The notes beneath the pieces are model-generated. The model was not told the origin of the DNA, did not search any database, and was given only the letters and a program-made list of their open reading frames with translations. A stretch of DNA of 34,505 nt from Calditrichota bacterium (lineage in GTDB: Bacteria > Zhuqueibacterota > Zhuqueibacteria > Residuimicrobiales > Krinioviventaceae), in the NCBI GenBank assembly GCA_013152225.1, contig JAADGR010000276.1, forward strand, positions 1-34,505. Reading direction: 5' to 3'. Within the stretch, counting starts at the first letter, position 1. Each line of letters starts with the position of its first letter. Both the position numbers and the translations under genes were made by a program. This document shows, in pieces, positions 1-7,507 of this stretch.

Positions 1-91
1 TGGGATTGTATCATGGATTTATTGTTGAAAAGTAGCAACCATTCAGTTTTTTTATCATTTCGGTTGAAGCAAAGCGGAATATCGAAATCTC

Positions 92-144
92 GTCATTCTC
101 CCAGGAGATTCCGGTATTCTCCCTGCGGTCGAAACCGGAATGAC
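92..144. repeat. Short inverted-repeat element with GTCATTC/GAATGAC ends
   Basis: The ends are GTCATTC (92-98) and GAATGAC (138-144), which are exact reverse complements. An inner CCGGT/ACCGG pair (111-115, 134-138) extends the fold. The termini match those of the two larger palindromic elements at 1030-1112 and 23856-23944, so this may be a short relative, although its interior differs. It lies just downstream of the SGNH hydrolase stop codon. Confidence 0.5.
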
Positions 145-159
145 AGCACAATTCAATAT

Positions 160-855
160 TTAATACTTGGCATCTTTAATCGCCCTTGCCAGAATTTTTG
201 TCCACAACTTGTATCCATCGGCGTTGAGGTGCAATCCATCTGACACAAAGAGATCTTTTTTCGGTGAACCATCCCGACCGATCATGGGTGTAGCCGTGTC
301 GGCGTAAAATAAAAGTTTGTTCCTGTCGGAATAGGCCCGGATTAGTTCGTTCGCCTTTTTCATTTGTCCCCAAAGTGTCCATCGGTTGAGACTGGGTTTG
401 ATGGGGATATAAATAAAAGGAACGTCGGGAAATTTTGCATGCACTGCACGAAAGAATTTTTTATAGTCCGACAAAATTCTTTGCGGACTCTTGCCGCCGG
501 CGATATCGTTATCGCCGCAATAAAAGATGATGCACGAAGGCTTTTGATATTTCAGTGCAATGTCCTGAATAAAATAAAGCATATCCGAAATATGCGCTCC
601 GCCAAAACCGCGGTTGACTAGAGGCAGATCAGGAAAAAAGTTATGCGTTTTCCATTTGCGAATACTGGAACTGCCGATGAATAACACGGGACGTTCCGGA
701 ACGGCATTTTTCGCATCCCACTGACGAAACGAATCAATTTCTTTGAGAAAACGATTTGGGTCGGGATCGGTTTGCTGCGCCATAAGCGGCATGATGCTGC
801 TGAAAATCCAGAGCGCAATGATAAGAGAAAATAAGCGAGTTTTTAATTTTAGCAT
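160..855 (-). CDS. SGNH/GDSL-family secreted hydrolase (esterase/acetylhydrolase)
   Basis: The product has 231 residues and is a predicted exported SGNH hydrolase, a family that removes acyl or acetyl groups from lipids or carbohydrates. Residues 1-26 form a signal peptide (basic start, hydrophobic core, MAQ cleavage region). Block I is FIGSSSIRKW, with the probable nucleophile near Ser63. Block II carries Gly in NRGFGG (about 82-86). Block III is GDND (114-117, Asn116). Block V is SDGLH with Asp206 and His209, completing the catalytic set. The start was placed at 855, not the longer in-frame ATG at 972, because AAAGGAAAGG sits just upstream and the signal peptide then begins the protein. The gene stands alone on this strand. 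Its substrate cannot be told from the sequence; the GSSSIRKW form is typical of the platelet-activating-factor-acetylhydrolase-like subgroup. Confidence 0.88.
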   Translation of the reverse strand: MLKLKTRLFSLIIALWIFSSIMPLMAQQTDPDPNRFLKEIDSFRQWDAKNAVPERPVLFIGSSSIRKWKTHNFFPDLPLVNRGFGGAHISDMLYFIQDIALKYQKPSCIIFYCGDNDIAGGKSPQRILSDYKKFFRAVHAKFPDVPFIYIPIKPSLNRWTLWGQMKKANELIRAYSDRNKLLFYADTATPMIGRDGSPKKDLFVSDGLHLNADGYKLWTKILARAIKDAKY

Positions 856-1029
856 GTTATTCCTTTCCTTTTGATGTAAAGCCTCGTTAGTTTTTCGTCG
901 GTGTCGTCCATAAAAACTTGCCGATCGAGACATAAAGAATCTACGAGATAGCGCTGAGTACCAAGCTCCCACAGGTTTTTGATTGTTTGTATAACTATAT
1001 TGATTTGTGGAACCTGCGGAAAGTTCGAG

Positions 1030-1112
1030 GACTTGGGAATCTTGTCGGAAAACGCTGAAACTGGAATATTTTTAATTTAATCGTCGATCCAACAAGATTC
1101 TTGCAGAATGAC
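1030..1112. mobile_element. MITE-like palindromic element, copy 1
   Basis: This stretch aligns end to end with the reverse complement of 23856-23944. Shared blocks are GAATCTTGTCGG, AAAACGCTG, TTTAAT and CCAACAAGATTCTT, and the element ends in GAATGAC. The left end is decayed (GACTTGG where the other copy has GTCATTCAGAAG). It is non-coding with complementary ends, as expected of a miniature inverted-repeat element moved by a transposase encoded elsewhere. Confidence 0.7.
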
Positions 1113-1155
1113 AAAAAAGTTAAATCTTTGCACCGGAGTAATTTCGGTATTCAAT

Positions 1156-1229
1156 CAATTTGTCACAACACCATGATTTATCATGGTGCTTTTACCATTG
1201 TATATTAAATGTGAACTGCTTTAGCAGTT
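1156..1229. repeat. Dispersed hairpin repeat, copy 1 (CACCATGAT and AACTGCT stems)
   Basis: Two perfect hairpins are visible: CACCATGAT-TT-ATCATGGTG (about 1170-1189) and AACTGCT-TT-AGCAGTT (1214-1229). Positions 1156-1189 match the reverse complement of 32942-32975 at 33 of 34 bases. The second hairpin corresponds to AACCGCT-TC-AGCGGTT at 33028-33043, where a stem pair has changed on both sides. The element lies just beyond the stop codon of the SpmA-SpmB gene. Confidence 0.75.
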
Positions 1230-1248
1230 TTAAACTGAGGCAGGCAGT

Positions 1249-2496
1249 CTATAAAAACATCATCCTGCTAATAAAAACCGCTGCCAGCACTCCAACCATG
1301 TCGGCGATCAATCCCGCCGGAACCGCATAACGGATTTTTTTAACCTGCACTGCGCCGAAATAAACGGCAATGACATAAAATGTCGTTTCCGTACAGCCGT
1401 AAATTGTGGAAGCAAGCTGGCCGGTAAACGAGTCCGGGCCGTGCGTTTTCAGCAGTTCCGTGATAATACCCAGAGTGCCGCTGCCGGAAAGCGGACGCAT
1501 GAGTGCAGCGGGCAGCACATCGGCGGGCATGCCGATGAGGTTTGTAAGCGGAGAAATAATCGTCACAAAAAAATCCATGGCTCCCGATGAACGAAACATG
1601 CCGATGGCCACCAGAATCGCCACCAGGAACGGAATGATTTTGACCGCCACCTGGAATCCCTCTTTTGCTCCTTCGACAAAGACTTCGTAAATTTTGATTT
1701 TTTTGAGAATTGCCATCGACGGAATAAGCAGCAGCAGCAGGGGGATAGTCCATCGTGAAATAAGGGTGATCAGGTTCTTAAACAGGTGCGGAGGTAAATT
1801 TTCAGTGATCGGCGTGAAAATATGATATTTCATCGCCAAAAGAATAGCAATAAGGATTGCGAAAAAAAAAGTCCAGCCCTTCCATGACTTTGAAATTTCA
1901 CTTTTAAATCCGGCCAAACCGTTTTCAAACGAAGCAAAAGTTTTCACAGCAAGAACAGCGGTAATAGTTGCCATGAACGATGAAAAAATTGTTGGACCGA
2001 TGATGGCCGTCGGGTCGCTCGATTGCAGTCCCGACCGCACAGCAATGATGGTCATAGGCACGAGGGTGATGCTTGCCGTGTTCAATCCCATGAACATGAT
2101 CATGGAATTGGAGGCCGTGTCTTTTTGCGGATTCAGAGTTTGCAATTCCTCCATCGCTTTGATGCCGAATGGTGTGGCCGCGTTGCCCAGCCCCAGCCAG
2201 TTTGCGGAAATATTGAGCATCATCGCCCCGATGGCCGGATGATCGCGGGGAATTTCCGGGAAAAGCCTGGCGCTCACCGGGCGGATAAGTCGCGCAAGGA
2301 CTTTGACAAGCCCCGCTTCCTCGGCGATTTTCATCATTCCCAGCCACAGCGTCATAATACCGATGAGCCCCAGGGCAATATCGACCGCTGTTTTTGCGCT
2401 GTCAAAAGCACCCTTGGTTATCGCACCGATATGTCCCGTAAACGCAGCAACAACGACTGAAACGGCAATCAAAAATAACCAGATGTAATTCATCAT
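1249..2496 (-). CDS. SpmA-SpmB fusion (nucleoside-recognition/Gate domain membrane protein)
   Basis: This 415-residue integral membrane protein joins SpmA-like and SpmB-like halves, which are separate genes in Bacillus. The SpmA half (about 1-200) carries NISANWLGLGNAATPFGIKA. The SpmB half (about 215-415) ends with YGCTETTFYVIAVYFGAVQV and a terminal VPAGLIADMVGVLAA segment. Both belong to the nucleoside-recognition (Gate) family. SpmA and SpmB affect spore-core dehydration in Bacillus, but fused homologues are common in non-sporulating bacteria, where their role is unclear; small-solute transport is an inference. The first of two adjacent ATG codons (2496) was chosen because AGGAG ends 11 bases upstream. 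The gene is not in an obvious operon. A hairpin repeat begins directly upstream of it. Confidence 0.88.
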   Translation of the reverse strand: MMNYIWLFLIAVSVVVAAFTGHIGAITKGAFDSAKTAVDIALGLIGIMTLWLGMMKIAEEAGLVKVLARLIRPVSARLFPEIPRDHPAIGAMMLNISANWLGLGNAATPFGIKAMEELQTLNPQKDTASNSMIMFMGLNTASITLVPMTIIAVRSGLQSSDPTAIIGPTIFSSFMATITAVLAVKTFASFENGLAGFKSEISKSWKGWTFFFAILIAILLAMKYHIFTPITENLPPHLFKNLITLISRWTIPLLLLLIPSMAILKKIKIYEVFVEGAKEGFQVAVKIIPFLVAILVAIGMFRSSGAMDFFVTIISPLTNLIGMPADVLPAALMRPLSGSGTLGIITELLKTHGPDSFTGQLASTIYGCTETTFYVIAVYFGAVQVKKIRYAVPAGLIADMVGVLAAVFISRMMFL

Positions 2497-2587
2497 AAAA
2501 GAGTTTTCTCCTGAAAAGCACAATAGTGCAATCCATACAGGGATTGCGCTCCAATTTTTGCCTGCAAATTCCTCGTCACCATGCTCT

Positions 2588-2686
2588 CAGATTGTGTAAA
2601 AACGAAGAGTGCAACGCCTTTATGCGTTGCAATGCAGCCCATAAAGGGGCTGCACTCCTGGAATTTGATCGTTTTCACACAGTCTG
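2588..2686. repeat. Nested inverted repeat containing the two-hairpin GAGTGCA core, copy A
   Basis: The 52-bp core (2607-2658) folds as GCAACGC/GCGTTGC followed by GCAGCCC/GGGGCTGC and is bounded by GAGTGC/GCACTC. It is enclosed by an 18-bp inverted repeat (2588-2605 and 2669-2686, 16 of 18 matching). The core aligns without gaps to 20492-20543. Nine bases differ, and eight of these form four compensatory stem changes. Confidence 0.8.
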
Positions 2687-2704
2687 TCTGCGTGGTGACG
2701 GCTG

Positions 2705-2777
2705 TGGACGCTCCGCGTCCAGTTATTGTACGCCAACCGGCCAGGATGCGATGCCTTCCCACGCGGGAGCGTGGGAA
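2705..2777. repeat. Pair of GC-rich hairpins
   Basis: There are two palindromes: TGGACGC-TCC-GCGTCCA (2705-2721) and TTCCCACGC-GGGA-GCGTGGGAA (2756-2777). Hairpins of this type are scattered through many environmental bacterial genomes. No T-tract follows either one, so they are not simple terminators. Confidence 0.65.
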
Positions 2778-2969
2778 CGAGGTTGATCTTTGTGTCGAAT
2801 AAGAGTTAGATTGTAAAAAGATAAAGTAATTTCAAAGAGATGCAAGTCAATTTTACTGGTGCCGATAAAAAGTACTTGTTTCAAACAATTCAAGTTTGTA
2901 AATTTGCCGGTCTTTTTTTTAAACATACGAGATTCTATTTATTTAATGACTTGAACCAAGGAGGAAGGA

Positions 2970-3158
2970 ATGAAAGCCAGCATAGATGAAGACCTGTGTA
3001 CTGCGTGTGAATTGTGTGTCGATACGTGCCCTGAAGTTTTTGAGATGGGTGATGACGTTGCCGTTGTTAAAGTCGATGTCGTTCCTGCTGATGCAGAGGA
3101 TGATACTCGCGAAGCGGCTGAATCCTGCCCGGCAGAATGTATTAACATCGAAGAGTAA
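2970..3158 (+). CDS. Small single-cluster [4Fe-4S] ferredoxin
   Basis: This 62-residue acidic electron carrier has the pattern C10-x2-C13-x2-C16-x3-C20-P and a distal C53-P-x2-C57. By analogy with Thermotoga-type monocluster ferredoxins, Cys10, Cys13, Cys16 and Cys53 should bind one [4Fe-4S] cluster. Those proteins often pair the fourth Cys of the first motif with a mid-chain Cys in a disulfide. Here no mid-chain Cys exists, and the extra Cys57 near the C terminus is the only possible partner for Cys20. Such ferredoxins serve pyruvate or 2-oxoacid oxidoreductases and hydrogenases, none of which is in the window. AAGGAGG lies 4-10 bases before the ATG. The gene is monocistronic and ends at a strong terminator. 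Confidence 0.9.
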   Translation: MKASIDEDLCTACELCVDTCPEVFEMGDDVAVVKVDVVPADAEDDTREAAESCPAECINIEE

Positions 3159-3195
3159 GAATTTAACTTTATAAAATTCTTTGTTGGAAAATAAA

Positions 3196-3227
3196 TGGCT
3201 GATTCTTTTAGAGTCAGCCATTTTTTT
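3196..3227 (+). terminator. Rho-independent terminator after ferredoxin
   Basis: A ten-pair stem runs from TGGCTGATTC to GAGTCAGCCA, with one T-G wobble and a TTTTA loop, and is followed by seven T residues. It separates the ferredoxin from the TRAP operon. Confidence 0.9.
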
Positions 3228-3249
3228 CATATTGCTTGCCCGATTTCCA

Positions 3250-3278
3250 TTGACAAAGAATAGAGATATTCTTATATT
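3250..3278 (+). promoter_or_regulatory. Sigma-70-type promoter of dctPQM
   Basis: TTGACA (3250-3255) and TATATT (3273-3278) are separated by exactly 17 bases, which predicts a start site near 3285. The operator-like palindrome at 3291 begins just downstream, a classic position for repression. Confidence 0.8.
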
Positions 3279-3290
3279 TAATTTTTAAAA

Positions 3291-3307
3291 TTTGAACCGG
3301 TTTAAAT
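3291..3307 (+). promoter_or_regulatory. LacI-family operator-like palindrome upstream of dctP
   Basis: TTTGAACCGGTTTAAAT has a central CCGG and near-perfect half sites, as is typical for LacI-family operators. Its reverse complement matches the site directly before the LacI-type gene (6232-6247) at 15 of 16 positions. It lies just after the predicted transcription start, so binding would block dctPQM. The link to the LacI-type protein of this window is inferred from the shared sequence. Confidence 0.75.
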
Positions 3308-3327
3308 AACGAGTTTGGAGGCAGCAA

Positions 3328-4320
3328 ATGCGTTTCTCAAGATTTATCTTTTTGATGATCGTTGCAATAATAACCTCTGTGATACTTTTCTCCGGATGTA
3401 ATTCCGGCGGCAAAAAAGTTGTTACACTTAAACTGGCTCACGGCCTGTCTGTAGAACACCCCGTACATAAAGCACTGGTGTTCATGGCGCAAAGGGCATA
3501 CGAAAAATCCGATTCAACGCTAAAAATTGACATTTATCCCAACGAGCAACTTGGGAATGAGAAAGAATGCATCGAGCAGCTCCAGATGGGCAGTCTTGCA
3601 ATGACCAAAGTTTCCACCAGCCCTTTGGAAGTTTTCGTACCAAAATTCAAAGTTTTGGCCTTGCCTTATCTCTTTAAAAATGATGAGGAAAAATGGAAAG
3701 TTCTTAACGGGCCTATTGGAAAAGAATTGCTTGCTGCGGGGGAATCAGAAGGGTTAAAAGGGTTGTGTTTCTTTGACGCCGGGGCAAGAAGTTTTTACAC
3801 GAGCAAAAAGCCAATTCTAACTCCGGCAGACTTGAAGGGCTTGAAAATCCGAACCCAGCAAAGCCCTATGGCCATGGAAATGGTGTCCGCTCTGGGCGGC
3901 TCTCCCACGCCGATTTCCTGGGGCGAACTTTACACGGCACTGCAGCAAGGTGTTGTCGACGGTGCGGAAAATAATCCTCCCAGCCTGTTTACTTCCAACC
4001 ATTACGAAGTCTGTAAATACTACAGCCTCGATGAACACACCATGGTTCCCGACATTGTTTTGATCAGCACGATTGTGTGGAAAAAGTTGAGCCCTGCGCA
4101 TCAAAAAGCTTTGCAGGAAGCTGCTGACGAAACCGTGCCATACCAAATCAAATTATGGAAAAAGTTTGTTCAGGAAAGCATGGATAAAATGATTGCTAAA
4201 GGATTAAAAGTCTATCATCCTGACAAAAAACTATTCATAGAAAAAGCACAGGCAATGTACAAAAAATACCAGGGGACGGAAATTGGTGAGATGGCCAAAC
4301 GGATCCAAGAGGAACAATAA
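3328..4320 (+). CDS. dctP: TRAP transporter substrate-binding protein (DctP family), lipoprotein form
   Basis: This 330-residue solute receptor of a tripartite ATP-independent periplasmic transporter captures organic acids outside the membrane. Residues 1-23 form a signal peptide ending in the lipobox LFSGC, so Cys24 should be lipidated. Residues 33-325 are the DctP fold. KIRTQQSP contains the conserved Arg175 that salt-bridges substrate carboxylates, and WGELYTALQQGVVDGAENN (about 198-216) is the family signature. GGAGG sits 7-11 bases before the ATG. dctQ follows after 2 bases and dctM after a further 32. With LacI control and sugar-acid enzymes downstream, the substrate is likely a hexuronate or hexonate, not a C4-dicarboxylate; this is inference from context. 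Confidence 0.93.
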   Translation: MRFSRFIFLMIVAIITSVILFSGCNSGGKKVVTLKLAHGLSVEHPVHKALVFMAQRAYEKSDSTLKIDIYPNEQLGNEKECIEQLQMGSLAMTKVSTSPLEVFVPKFKVLALPYLFKNDEEKWKVLNGPIGKELLAAGESEGLKGLCFFDAGARSFYTSKKPILTPADLKGLKIRTQQSPMAMEMVSALGGSPTPISWGELYTALQQGVVDGAENNPPSLFTSNHYEVCKYYSLDEHTMVPDIVLISTIVWKKLSPAHQKALQEAADETVPYQIKLWKKFVQESMDKMIAKGLKVYHPDKKLFIEKAQAMYKKYQGTEIGEMAKRIQEEQ

Positions 4321-4322
4321 AT

Positions 4323-4853
4323 ATGTGGCGATCTTTACTTCGAGGGCTTGATAGATTCCTGGAAATGATCACAACAGTGTCTATGGCCTTGCTGACCCTC
4401 GATGTAACCTGGCAGGTGATCACGAGGTTTATTCTTAAACATCCGAGTGACTGGACTGAGGAACTTGCTGTTTTTCTGATGATTTGGGTCGGACTCCTCG
4501 GCTCTGCTGTTGCCCTTCACCGCGGCGCTCATTTGGGAATTGATTATTTTGTCGGCAAATTGAGCATCAAAAAAAAGTTGTACACCGAGGTATTTGCTTA
4601 TCTCTGTGTTACAGGATTCTCAATCGGTGTAATGCTATTAGGCGGGATTCAGATGGTCTCGATAACGTTTGCGCACGGCCAGGTTTCGCCGGCACTCAAA
4701 ATCCCGATGGGAATCGTTTATCTTGCCGTTCCTGTCACCGGTTTTTTCCTGACTTTGTATAGCATTGGATTTTTGATCGATTCGTTTACGCAACTGAAAA
4801 GCAAGAAAGACAAACCGAAAGCACCATATATTAATTTAACGCCAACAACTTGA
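4323..4853 (+). CDS. dctQ: TRAP transporter small membrane subunit (DctQ)
   Basis: This 176-residue protein has four hydrophobic segments (roughly 12-37, 47-65, 88-112, 127-150) and a basic C-terminal tail, which is the DctQ plan. The WTEELAVFLMIWVGLLGSAVAL region with its following HRGAH is the typical family core. DctQ pairs with DctM in the inner membrane to form the sodium-coupled transport unit fed by DctP. The ATG follows the dctP stop codon by 2 bases, so the genes are almost certainly co-translated. Confidence 0.93.
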   Translation: MWRSLLRGLDRFLEMITTVSMALLTLDVTWQVITRFILKHPSDWTEELAVFLMIWVGLLGSAVALHRGAHLGIDYFVGKLSIKKKLYTEVFAYLCVTGFSIGVMLLGGIQMVSITFAHGQVSPALKIPMGIVYLAVPVTGFFLTLYSIGFLIDSFTQLKSKKDKPKAPYINLTPTT

Positions 4854-4885
4854 ACTTTTTGCTATAAAAACTCCAAGGTATACTT

Positions 4886-6181
4886 ATGGACTGGCCTCTC
4901 ATTGTTTTAATTTCAAGTTTCCTTATCTTCCTTGTATTGAATGTTCCCATTGCTTTTTCCATTGGCCTGTCATCATTATTGACTATTTTTGCGATTGGCG
5001 GAATTCCGGCTTTTATGACTGTCGCCTTTAAAATTGCAACCGGCATCGATAGTTTTGCTTTGCTGGCAATTCCATTTTTTATATTGGCGGGTCAACTTAT
5101 GGGGCACGGCGGTATTGCCCGGCGCTTGATCGATTTTGCCAATGTTCTTGTCGGGCGTTTTCCCGGCGGATTATCGTATGTCAATATTATGACCTGCATG
5201 CTTTTCGGTGCGATCTCCGGTTCTGCGGTTGCTGCGGTTTCAAGCGTTGGTGGATTTATGATTCCCCTGATGAATGAAGAGGGGTACGATCGCGATTTCA
5301 ATGCCTCGGTGAGCATCACCGCTGCAACGACAGGCCTGCTCATTCCTCCCAGCAACGTGATGATCGTCTATTCTCTTGCAACGGGGGGCGCTGTCTCCAT
5401 TGCAGCGATTTTTCTCGCCGGTTTTTTACCGGGCATTCTTATGGGATTGGGTCTTATGGTTGTAAGTGGGGTGATTTCGGTGAGAAATCACTACGGCAAA
5501 GGGACCAGGTTTGGTTTTAAGGAAGGAATTGTAAAGTTTCTGGTCGCCTTGCCGGCACTATTTCTGGTCGTGTTGGTACTGGGAGGTATCCTCGCAGGTT
5601 TTTTTACGGCGACTGAGGCTGCAGCCATTGCTGTTGTATATGCATTATTCCTTTCCGTCTTTGTTTATCAAGAAGTGAAAATCAAAGAACTGCCGAGAAT
5701 ATTTTTGCAAGCAGGCATAACGACGTCAGTCGTATTTTTGCTTATCGGTACCTCGATGGCCATGTCTTATGTCTTGTCTTATGAAAATATTCCACAAGCT
5801 ATTAGTGCAGCTTTATTGGGACTGACCAACAACAAGATTCTCATTTTACTTATCATCAACTTGATGCTGTTATTTGTCGGTACATTTATGGACATGACAC
5901 CCGCAGTGCTCATTTTTACGCCGATCTTTTTACCCATTGTTGTAGGCATGGGAGTAAGTCCCATTCATTTCGGCATTTTGATGATTATGAATCTGTGCAT
6001 CGGCATCTGTACGCCGCCGGTCGGTTCTTGTTTGTTTGTCGGCTGCGGTATCGCTGATACGACGATTACTCATGTTATTCCTAAAATATTACCGTTCTTT
6101 GCTGCCATGATTGTCGTTCTTTTTATTGTAACTTATATTCCGGAAATTTCGCTGTTCGTACCTAAACTGTTTGGTTTTTAA
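4886..6181 (+). CDS. dctM: TRAP transporter large membrane subunit (DctM)
   Basis: The product has 431 residues and about 12 hydrophobic segments. It is the main translocation subunit, which moves the substrate with a sodium gradient. Family markers include FPGGLSYVNIMTCMLFGAISGSA (about 92-114), the PPSNVMIVYS segment, and CTPPVGSCLFVGCGIAD near the C-terminal end. The length is normal and no break is seen. The gene ends in a terminator hairpin, so dctPQM is a self-contained three-gene operon. The regulator gene starts about 70 bases downstream. Confidence 0.95.
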   Translation: MDWPLIVLISSFLIFLVLNVPIAFSIGLSSLLTIFAIGGIPAFMTVAFKIATGIDSFALLAIPFFILAGQLMGHGGIARRLIDFANVLVGRFPGGLSYVNIMTCMLFGAISGSAVAAVSSVGGFMIPLMNEEGYDRDFNASVSITAATTGLLIPPSNVMIVYSLATGGAVSIAAIFLAGFLPGILMGLGLMVVSGVISVRNHYGKGTRFGFKEGIVKFLVALPALFLVVLVLGGILAGFFTATEAAAIAVVYALFLSVFVYQEVKIKELPRIFLQAGITTSVVFLLIGTSMAMSYVLSYENIPQAISAALLGLTNNKILILLIINLMLLFVGTFMDMTPAVLIFTPIFLPIVVGMGVSPIHFGILMIMNLCIGICTPPVGSCLFVGCGIADTTITHVIPKILPFFAAMIVVLFIVTYIPEISLFVPKLFGF

Positions 6182-6189
6182 TACCCCTG

Positions 6190-6222
6190 CCACCTTTGCT
6201 TTTCACAAAGGTGGTTTTGTTT
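6190..6222 (+). terminator. Rho-independent terminator after dctM
   Basis: CCACCTTTG and CAAAGGTGG form a perfect nine-pair stem with a seven-base loop, followed by TTTTGTTT. It separates dctPQM from the regulator gene, which should therefore have its own promoter between here and 6250. Confidence 0.88.
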
Positions 6223-6231
6223 AACAATATC

Positions 6232-6247
6232 TTAAATCGGTTCAAAT
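6232..6247 (-). promoter_or_regulatory. Operator-like site directly before the LacI-type gene
   Basis: TTAAATCGGTTCAAAT is the reverse complement of the dctP site with one change in the centre. It ends only 2 bases before the ATG at 6250, where a ribosome-binding site would normally lie. Repressor bound here would cover the translation start region, which suggests autoregulation. Confidence 0.7.
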
Positions 6248-6249
6248 TT

Positions 6250-7293
6250 ATGGCTATGACTATTGCGGATATAGCAAAGATTGCCGGTGTGTCGCGCGCT
6301 ACCGTGTCCGGTGTTCTTAATAATAGCCCCACGGTAAGTGCAAAAACTAAAGATCGTATTCTTGCGATCATCAAAAAATATGATTATCGTCCAAACGAAA
6401 TCGCTCGTGCACTTGCTCTCAACCAGACGGGGATCATTGGGTTGATTGTCAAGGATATTTCAAACCCACTTTACAGTGAAATTGCATTGGGCGTTGAAGA
6501 CGTTTGCGGGCAGGAGGGGCTGAGCGTGATCATCGGCAACAGTCATAAGGAGTGGGATCGTGAAGTTGCGCATATTAACCTTTTAAAGCGCCGGCGCGTC
6601 GATGGTCTTATTATTTTCCCGCTGCAAAAGGGGGCTGATGTTCGTCATATTGCGGATCTTAAAAAAGAAAAATACCCTTTTGTTCTGCTGGCTGAGATTC
6701 CCGGTATTGAAGCCGATCTGGTTCGTGCGGATGATGAGGTGGGAGCGTTTCAGGCAACAGAGCATTTAATAAATCTCGGACGTAAAAGAATTGGTTATAT
6801 CACCGGCCCGCAGAGCGCCCTGGCCAGTGACCGCAGACTGTCCGGTTATCGCAAAGCGCTGAAAAAGCATGGGCTTGTTCCTAATGATAAGCATGTTATT
6901 CGCGGCGGATGGCGGCTGAAGGACGGCTATAAGGTGGGCAAGGAATTCTTGTCATGCGAAACAACCTGTCCTGATGCGGTTTTCTGTTATAATGATTCTG
7001 TTGCTATCGGTGTGATGAGAGCATTTGTTGAAAATGGTGTTCGTGTCCCACAAGATGTTGCCGTGGTGGGCTTTGACGATGCGGGCGTCGGTGCATATCT
7101 TGAAACCGGATTGACAACAGTTGCGCAACCGGCAATGGAAATCGGCCGTCGGTCTGCCATGCGGCTTGTTGAATTGATTCGCTTAAAAGATAATGCGCAA
7201 AAACCGAAAAAATTGTATTTGCAAACCAAGCTGCAAATACGCGAAACATGTGGTGCAAATAAAAAGGGGAGTGTAAGTGTTCAGAAAAAATAG
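6250..7293 (+). CDS. LacI-family transcriptional regulator
   Basis: This 347-residue protein has the standard LacI layout. An N-terminal helix-turn-helix (about 3-50) includes TIADIAKIAGVSRATVSGVLNN, the hinge YRPNEIARAL follows, and a periplasmic-binding-protein-like effector domain runs from about 60 to 335. Such proteins repress sugar or sugar-acid operons until an effector binds. The ATG at 6250 (or 6256) is preferred over an in-frame ATG at 6196 because the upstream start lies inside the dctM terminator and would add a non-homologous leader. No Shine-Dalgarno sequence is visible; the operator lies in its place, so the transcript may be nearly leaderless. Matching operator sequences before dctP and the SDR operon make this the likely local regulator. 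Confidence 0.92.
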   Translation: MAMTIADIAKIAGVSRATVSGVLNNSPTVSAKTKDRILAIIKKYDYRPNEIARALALNQTGIIGLIVKDISNPLYSEIALGVEDVCGQEGLSVIIGNSHKEWDREVAHINLLKRRRVDGLIIFPLQKGADVRHIADLKKEKYPFVLLAEIPGIEADLVRADDEVGAFQATEHLINLGRKRIGYITGPQSALASDRRLSGYRKALKKHGLVPNDKHVIRGGWRLKDGYKVGKEFLSCETTCPDAVFCYNDSVAIGVMRAFVENGVRVPQDVAVVGFDDAGVGAYLETGLTTVAQPAMEIGRRSAMRLVELIRLKDNAQKPKKLYLQTKLQIRETCGANKKGSVSVQKK

Positions 7294-7375
7294 ATGGTTT
7301 TGGTCGTTTTTTAAGAGCGCGGAACATTCTTTAATGCAAAAAGTTGTATTTTCAACATTTTGAGCAAATAAGTCG

Positions 7376-7387
7376 GTAACCGATTAC
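7376..7387 (+). promoter_or_regulatory. Operator-like palindrome upstream of the SDR/gnd operon, site 1
   Basis: GTAACCGATTAC has complementary GTAA/TTAC arms and shares the AACCGATT core with the sites before dctP and lacI. A possible -10 element, TATATT, lies at 7393-7398, which would place the site between -35 and -10. Confidence 0.55.
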
Positions 7388-7401
7388 AGGATTATATTTT
7401 T

Positions 7402-7494
7402 ACATCCCCCTGGTTCCGCCTGCGGCGAAACCATCCCCCTTCAAAGGGGGATTTCACACGCTTTGCTTGATGACTTGAAAATCAGAGGGGATGT
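7402..7494. repeat. Inverted repeat with ACATCCCC/GGGGATGT ends
   Basis: ACATCCCC starts at 7402 and GGGGATGT ends at 7494. Inside is a second palindrome, ATCCCCC-TTCAAA-GGGGGAT. The element lies between two operator-like sites in the leader region of the SDR operon, so it would be transcribed or would separate the sites. Confidence 0.6.
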
Positions 7495-7507
7495 GAATGG
7501 CGGTCTT

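Larger units (their letters stand above)
856..1248. other. Intergenic region with repeats, no gene seen
   Basis: This 393-bp stretch between the SGNH hydrolase and the SpmA-SpmB gene has no convincing ORF. It holds an 83-bp palindromic element (1030-1112) and a hairpin repeat group (1156-1229), both with relatives elsewhere in the window. The promoter of the SGNH hydrolase must lie in the part near 856-1020, but I could not pick a clear -35/-10 pair. Confidence 0.6.
2497..2969. other. Repeat-dense intergenic region, no gene
   Basis: This 473-bp stretch between the divergent SpmA-SpmB and ferredoxin genes contains at least five separate hairpins. They are GCAATCC/GGATTGC (2528-2547), a two-hairpin GAGTGCA element (2607-2658) inside an outer inverted repeat (2588-2605 with 2669-2686), TGGACGC/GCGTCCA (2705-2721) and TTCCCACGC/GCGTGGGAA (2756-2777). 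Short frames across it translate the palindromes on both strands and are not real genes. Confidence 0.7.

Noticed and set aside
2526-2802. Several short frames on both strands in the repeat-filled gap
   Set aside because: They translate palindromic repeats (for example peptides with SHAGAWERG) and have no ribosome-binding sites.
7402-7494. Transcription terminator after the LacI gene
   Set aside because: The hairpin is followed by TTTCACACG, not a T-run, and it sits between operator-like sites, so a repeat element is the better reading.
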